A stretch of DNA of 42,754 nt, from contig JACDHC010000002.1 in assembly GCA_013821245.1 (NCBI GenBank), positions 1 through 42,754 on the forward strand. Direction: 5' to 3'. The position numbers were made by a program, and so were the translations under genes. The DNA comes from Candidatus Nitrosopumilus sp. (GTDB lineage: Archaea > Thermoproteota > Nitrososphaeria > Nitrososphaerales > Nitrososphaeraceae). The notes under the pieces are model-generated. The model had not been told where the DNA came from, did not search any database, and saw only the letters and a list, made by a program, of their open reading frames with translations. This document shows, one piece after another, positions 37,711 through 42,754 of the stretch. The first letter of the stretch is position 1. Every line of letters begins with the position of its first letter.

Positions 37711-37965
37711 ATGCCTTTGAAAATTATGCTGGAGTTAACGTATGTTCTTATTCATAGGAATTATGTATTCACAAATTAACCACTACCAATTCACAATCCG
37801 CATGTGGTTCAGTCATATTGTTTTTCTAGGCCAATACGAAATGTATATCGGACTATTAAAATAATCTGAAAGAAATATCTAATCATTCAATTATGCAAGG
37901 CATTGGATATATTTCAATATATTACCAAGGCTTAAATATATCACTGAATTGAATAATTCATAGAA

Positions 37966-38154
37966 TTGTTGGTCAATGCAGGCAATAAGTATGACAAAAC
38001 AAGATTGCTAGAAGTTAGAAAATGTCCTTATTGCAATGAAGAGTATTGTGGAGCAGTTCGAATGTTTTGGCACCTGAAGGATATTCATATTGATGATGTT
38101 ATACAAGAAAGAATTTACGAATTAATAGATCAAGATTGTAATTCTATAATCTAA
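37966..38154 (+). CDS. Small single C2H2 zinc-finger-like protein
   Basis: ORF 62 aa; 'CPYCNEEYCGAVRMFWHLKDIH' = CxxC-x12-HxxxxxH-like; TATA-like CTTAAATATAT about 29 nt upstream of the TTG start. Confidence 0.55.
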   Translation: MLVNAGNKYDKTRLLEVRKCPYCNEEYCGAVRMFWHLKDIHIDDVIQERIYELIDQDCNSII

Positions 38155-39126
38155 GAAAAGATTGTTAAAATTAAAAAAAGTCTAATAATTCAACAGCGAG
38201 TGAAGATTAATAGTAATCTAATCCAATTGATAGAGTGATATTGATTTTCCTTCCCTATATACAAGAAAGGTATTATTAATGTTTAATGCATTCTCAATGG
38301 GGATATTATATATAAAAAAATGAAAAATGGCCGTCTGTTTTTAGTTGTAATATAATGTTGTTATCTTTTATTTTGAAAAGACATGTTACAAAATGTTATC
38401 CTTAATACCACTGTTACTTTTTTAGATTTATGTTTATTTGACTGAATTTTATGTTGAATTTTTTCTATATGTAATTTGTCTTTTATCTTGTTTGTGAGAC
38501 TTTATTAAATTAACTTAAAATAATGAATATAAAATGTTGTTTTTTATCGTGATGGGTAACCTTATCCTGTTTTAATGAATCCATGCTCTATTAAATATAA
38601 TAGTATTTACACATACTCTTTGTGAAGTATTATAGAGACTAATAGTATTCTTATTTTGACTATTTTACTTCATTTTGGTATTTTTAATTAATGGAAGAGG
38701 CACTACAACTTAATAAAACTGAAATTATGAAAAATCCGCTTAGTTGATTGGAATGGGTAATTTTTTCATTTCATAGTTTATATCCTTCTAAAAAATCTCC
38801 TAATGGCGAATCTGTCTTGTTTAGGAATAATATATCACCATGCCCTATAACCCTACCATGGGCTGTGAAAACACTCGAAAGTTTAACTTGATGTAATGTG
38901 AGGCGTATTTGTAAGTTGCAATAACGATTTAGATTGTACAGCTATATAAATGAAGTTTTGAAAATACAAAGACTCTATCGCCTTAAGTCAGTTGTTGCCG
39001 TTAATCGTAATTATAATCCACATTATGATAATCATGTTAAAAAAATAGTTCAAATATCGTCTATGGAGATTCTAAATGTTTTATATCGATTGTTTTTTCT
39101 AATTTTCTTTTGATTAGTAATTTTTT

Positions 39127-39510
39127 CTATCTTTTTCTTGGCGGGAATTCCTGCATTTCGACTGAACTGCATCTACTACATTGAATATCCTCATTTTTAG
39201 ACAAGTAATTGATATAGTAACATTTTTTGCATTGTTTTCTATCAAATCTTGAGTAAAGCTTGATATTATCTATTTCTTTGTCGAACATTAATACACTTTT
39301 CGAATGCAAATCTGTTAAAACAGTGTTCAATAGGTTTGAGATTTTTTCATACTCGTAATTCCTGTACCTTAGATAATTTTTTAGCAAAGTGTAGACAATG
39401 TCTTCTTTTTTAAAACTATCAATAAATTTTTGGCTATTGTTTGCATTGGCTCGAAAAAAAAGATCTCTAAGATACCATTCAAATTCTCTTAGTTCTATTT
39501 CCAAAGTCAC
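39127..39510 (-). CDS. Hypothetical helical protein with C-terminal zinc ribbon
   Basis: ORF 127 aa; 'CKKCYYINYLSKNEDIQCSRCSSVEM' two CxxC knuckles. Confidence 0.7.
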   Translation of the reverse strand: MTLEIELREFEWYLRDLFFRANANNSQKFIDSFKKEDIVYTLLKNYLRYRNYEYEKISNLLNTVLTDLHSKSVLMFDKEIDNIKLYSRFDRKQCKKCYYINYLSKNEDIQCSRCSSVEMQEFPPRKR

Positions 39511-39984
39511 GATACTTTTTGTTACAGTTGTTATATATTGATATTATATTCAACGGATGGTTATGAGTGAAGTATGCAATACCCTTTTAGGGATTCTAAA
39601 AACATTAAAACGGTGACCCAAACTTAAAATCCACTAAACAACAGTTAAAATGACTATTGTGGGTACCCAATGATAACTTTTGAAATACGAGGAAAAAGCA
39701 CAACAAATAATTTTATCAACATACTTGATGGTTTATCCTTTTTGTATGGGATATAATATAACAACGAATTAAAAAAATTGCTAAATAAATTAAAGAGTTG
39801 GTTATATTTCCATTTATCTGTTTTAGTGGACTCTGAAAAAAACATATTTTATGATGTATTTATCTAACTATGATAATGTGGATTGCAGATAAATTGCAAT
39901 TTATTAACTGAGACAATTTTTTTTAAATCGATTTTACAGTTGTAAAGCCAGGTTGTTATATATGTATCATTTGTTATAACTGAT

Positions 39985-42210
39985 ATGACAAAAGACCCGA
40001 TTTGTGGAATGTTTGTAGAGGAAAACGAAAGCAATCTACATTACTCCAAGGATGGAATAACCTATTATTTTTGTGCTACCCAATGCTTAAATGAGTTTAT
40101 TGAGCCAGAGAAGGCATTAAAAAAACTAAAGAAACATGTTGCCATAAGCGTTGCACTGACCATACCTATTGTTCTGCTTAGCCTTCCGCATATGATACCG
40201 CAGTTAGGTCATCTTTTTCCGATGGGTTTGATGGAATATACAACCTACATACTCTTGGCTCTTGCAACCCCAATTCAATTTTGGATAGGATTTCGTTTCT
40301 ATAGAGGATTTTGGGATGGCGTCAAAGCTAGAGCATCCAACATGGACACACTAATAGCTATAGGAACAACAGCTGCATATCTTTATAGCGCGGTAGTAAC
40401 TATTGCTCCAGGGTATTTCCCACTTACCGCCGTTTATTTTGAAACAGCTGCAATTATAATTACCCTCATATTGACAGGAAGACTTCTGGAGACAAGGACA
40501 AAGGAAAAGGCCTCAAATGCTGTCAGGAAGTTGCTTGACTTAAAGCCCAGAACTGCCCGGGTAATTAGACCCGTGATAAAAGGAAGAGGCGATGTGATGA
40601 TGGATAACGAAAATAAAGGCAATATTGACGCTGGAATCTCTAAATTAAAATTATTATCTAAAGAATTTAAAGAATCAGAGATTCCAATAGAGCAAATAGT
40701 GGAAGGTGATTTAATGGTAATAAGGCCTGGAGAGAGAATTCCCACAGATGGTGTAATAGTGGATGGTAAGTCGTCCCTCGATGAGTCTGCATTAACCGGC
40801 GAAAGCATCCCAATAGATAAGGCAAAGGGGGATGAGGTAATAGGTGCCACCATAAACAAAAACGGCCTTATCAAGGTCAAAGCAACAAAAGTGGGACAAG
40901 ATACTGTATTGTCTCAAATAATCACATTGGTGGAAGAAGCTAAAACCGGAAAGGCAAAACTGGAGAAAATGGTTGAGCAGGTGGCAAAATACTTTGTCCC
41001 TGCCATTATTATAATTGCAATAGGGGTGTTTATAGGATGGTACTTTATAGGAAACGCTGGATTAACATTTTCGCTCTTGGCTTTTGTATCGGTCATCATA
41101 ATCGCATGTCCTTGTGCTCTTGGATTAGCTACACCCGCTGCGTTGATGATGGGTGCAGGAAAGGGGGCAGAAAACGGAATTTTGTACAAGGGTGGTGAGC
41201 ATATAGAAATGGCAAATAAGATTGATACTGTTGTATTTGATAAAACAGGGACTATAACTGTTGGCAAACCCTCTGTGACAGACATAGTATCGTTAACAAA
41301 AGATATTGATGAAAAAGAATTACTTGGGCTTGCTGCAATTGCAGAGTCAGGCTCCGAACACCCATTGGCCCAGGCCATAATAAACAAAGCTAAACAAAGT
41401 ACCATCTCAATTGCAAATCCGGATTCCTTTGAGGCCATTTCGGGCCATGGGCTTAAGGCGTTCTATTCCAATCACACAATTATAATTGGAAATAGGAAAA
41501 TGATGGAGGATAGCCAGTTTCCAATTACCGAAATTGTGGATAAAAAACTCTCTGTATTTGAGCGAGAGGGCAAAACAGCAGTGTTGGTTGCGATAGATAA
41601 TGGCCTATCTGGAATTATTGCCATATCAGATACGATAAAAGAAGGCGCTAAAGAAGCAGTCAAATCTTTGAGAAACATGGGCATTGAAGTGATAATGCTC
41701 ACAGGCGACAACCAGAGAACTGCAAATGCTGTTGCTTCAAAAATTGACATTGAAAGGGTTATGGCGCAGGTACTTCCTCATCAAAAAGAAGAGGTTGTTT
41801 CTAAACTAAAGACGCAAGAAAATAAAGTTGTTGCAATGGTCGGTGACGGTATCAATGATGCACCTGCACTAGCTAGGGCAGATTTGGGCATAGCCATAGG
41901 ATCCGGGACAGACGTTGCAAAGGAAACGGGCGGCATAATACTGATAAAGGATAACATAGTGGATGTAGTTACGGCCCTTGATTTGGGAAAGAAAACTGTA
42001 TCGAAAATAAAACAAAATCTGTTTTGGGCGTTTGCTTACAATACTGGCTTGATACCAATTGCAGCAGGTGTGCTGGTTCCCTTTCTGGGATTGGGGGTGT
42101 TTGGTTGGCTTCCAATCCTTGCGGGATTGGCAATGGCGATGAGCTCTGTTACAGTAGTAACAAATTCCTTGCTTCTGGGACGGTACAAACCAAAACAAAA
42201 AATTGCTTAA
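39985..42210 (+). CDS. Copper-type P1B ATPase with N-terminal YHS domain
   Basis: ORF 741 aa; 'DPICGMFVEENESNLHYSKDGITYYFCATQCLNEF' YHS; 'LDESALTGES', 'IIACPCALGLATPAALMMG' (CPC), 'DKTGTIT', 'GDGINDAPALARADLGIAIGSGTDVA'; TATA-like TTATATATG upstream. Confidence 0.94.
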   Translation: MTKDPICGMFVEENESNLHYSKDGITYYFCATQCLNEFIEPEKALKKLKKHVAISVALTIPIVLLSLPHMIPQLGHLFPMGLMEYTTYILLALATPIQFWIGFRFYRGFWDGVKARASNMDTLIAIGTTAAYLYSAVVTIAPGYFPLTAVYFETAAIIITLILTGRLLETRTKEKASNAVRKLLDLKPRTARVIRPVIKGRGDVMMDNENKGNIDAGISKLKLLSKEFKESEIPIEQIVEGDLMVIRPGERIPTDGVIVDGKSSLDESALTGESIPIDKAKGDEVIGATINKNGLIKVKATKVGQDTVLSQIITLVEEAKTGKAKLEKMVEQVAKYFVPAIIIIAIGVFIGWYFIGNAGLTFSLLAFVSVIIIACPCALGLATPAALMMGAGKGAENGILYKGGEHIEMANKIDTVVFDKTGTITVGKPSVTDIVSLTKDIDEKELLGLAAIAESGSEHPLAQAIINKAKQSTISIANPDSFEAISGHGLKAFYSNHTIIIGNRKMMEDSQFPITEIVDKKLSVFEREGKTAVLVAIDNGLSGIIAISDTIKEGAKEAVKSLRNMGIEVIMLTGDNQRTANAVASKIDIERVMAQVLPHQKEEVVSKLKTQENKVVAMVGDGINDAPALARADLGIAIGSGTDVAKETGGIILIKDNIVDVVTALDLGKKTVSKIKQNLFWAFAYNTGLIPIAAGVLVPFLGLGVFGWLPILAGLAMAMSSVTVVTNSLLLGRYKPKQKIA

Positions 42211-42754
42211 TCCCCAATTTTGTTATGGGCGAGTTTCTTAATTTGGCCGTATTACAAAAATTGAGAATCAACAGTATCTTTATATTGCTATTAGGCCTAC
42301 CTAATTATGTTTGTGATACAAAACCCATCATAAACCCAAACACAATCAAGGACTGCAACAAACCAAATCCCGTTGATGCAGCATTAGTTGGTACTCTGGG
42401 CGCTTGGAAATAGTGTCTATGATAATAAAGGAGTGAATATCATAGGAGATGAAATTGGCATATACCTACAATTCATTCCTTTGTTATCTTTATGAAAATT
42501 TTGCATTTGTGACTAGAATTGTGCCAAATTACCGTTAATAAACCTGATAATTTGTTAATAATGCATAACGGATAACTCCACCTAGATGAAATCATAAAAC
42601 ATGCACAAAGATGGCTCTGTTCATTTAAGGCTTCAATCCCTTGTTATGAAAATCTGCGAAGAGATTCAGCCAATTAATCACGTGCTTTAGTTTGCATTTC
42701 TTCTTTTTGCAAGGAAAATAATCATCAAAGCATTCAGTTCTGTCCTTTATGTAC

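Noticed and set aside
42024-42413. 129-aa ORF (+) overlapping the P-type ATPase 3' end
   Set aside because: Most of it is an alternate frame of a strong CDS; no recognisable domain.
1-42754. CRISPR arrays, transposons/IS elements, integrases, toxin-antitoxin or defense operons
   Set aside because: No spaced identical repeats, transposase/integrase motifs or recognised defense domains were seen by eye on either strand.

Overview
AT-rich archaeal chromosome segment. Protein content (archaeal-type L15/L18/L30, AdkA, Cbf5, PriS/PriL, ABCE1, geranylgeranyl reductase, TatA-like protein) fits a Nitrososphaeria (Thaumarchaeota) ammonia-oxidizer-like genome, possibly Nitrosocosmicus/Nitrososphaera-like; the taxon is an inference from protein style, not a search. 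Left to right: (1) a nickel-pincer-nucleotide (NPN) cofactor locus larE-larC (-) divergent from a malate/lactate dehydrogenase-like gene and larB (+); (2) the distal spc ribosomal operon rpl18-rps5-rpl30-rpl15-secY followed by adkA-cmk-cbf5; (3) priL-priS plus an overlapping third Cys-rich ORF; (4) mtnA, a MIP18/SufT-like protein with a PqqD-like C-terminus, tatA-like, UDP-ManNAc dehydrogenase, a redoxin and pepA; (5) a stand-alone 5S rRNA (-) head-to-head with ABCE1, then trm5; (6) CobT-like, MBL hydrolase, nnrE, Hjc, translin-like and geranylgeranyl reductase genes; (7) ORF-poor accessory DNA (about 30.4-33.5 kb and 36.8-39.9 kb) with CorA, HflX, a GNAT acetyltransferase, several mini-proteins and a frameshifted response-regulator relic; (8) a YHS-domain Cu-type P1B ATPase. 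No CRISPR array, transposase, integrase or convincing tRNA was seen. The best leads are the complete LarB/C/E set without LarA in the window, the third ORF of the primase operon, an unannotated 52-aa Cys-rich miniprotein (11137-11295, -), the MIP18-PqqD fusion, a perfect 20-bp palindrome at the ribosomal-operon promoter, and leaderless-looking mini-ORFs and candidate small RNAs in the ORF-poor zones.
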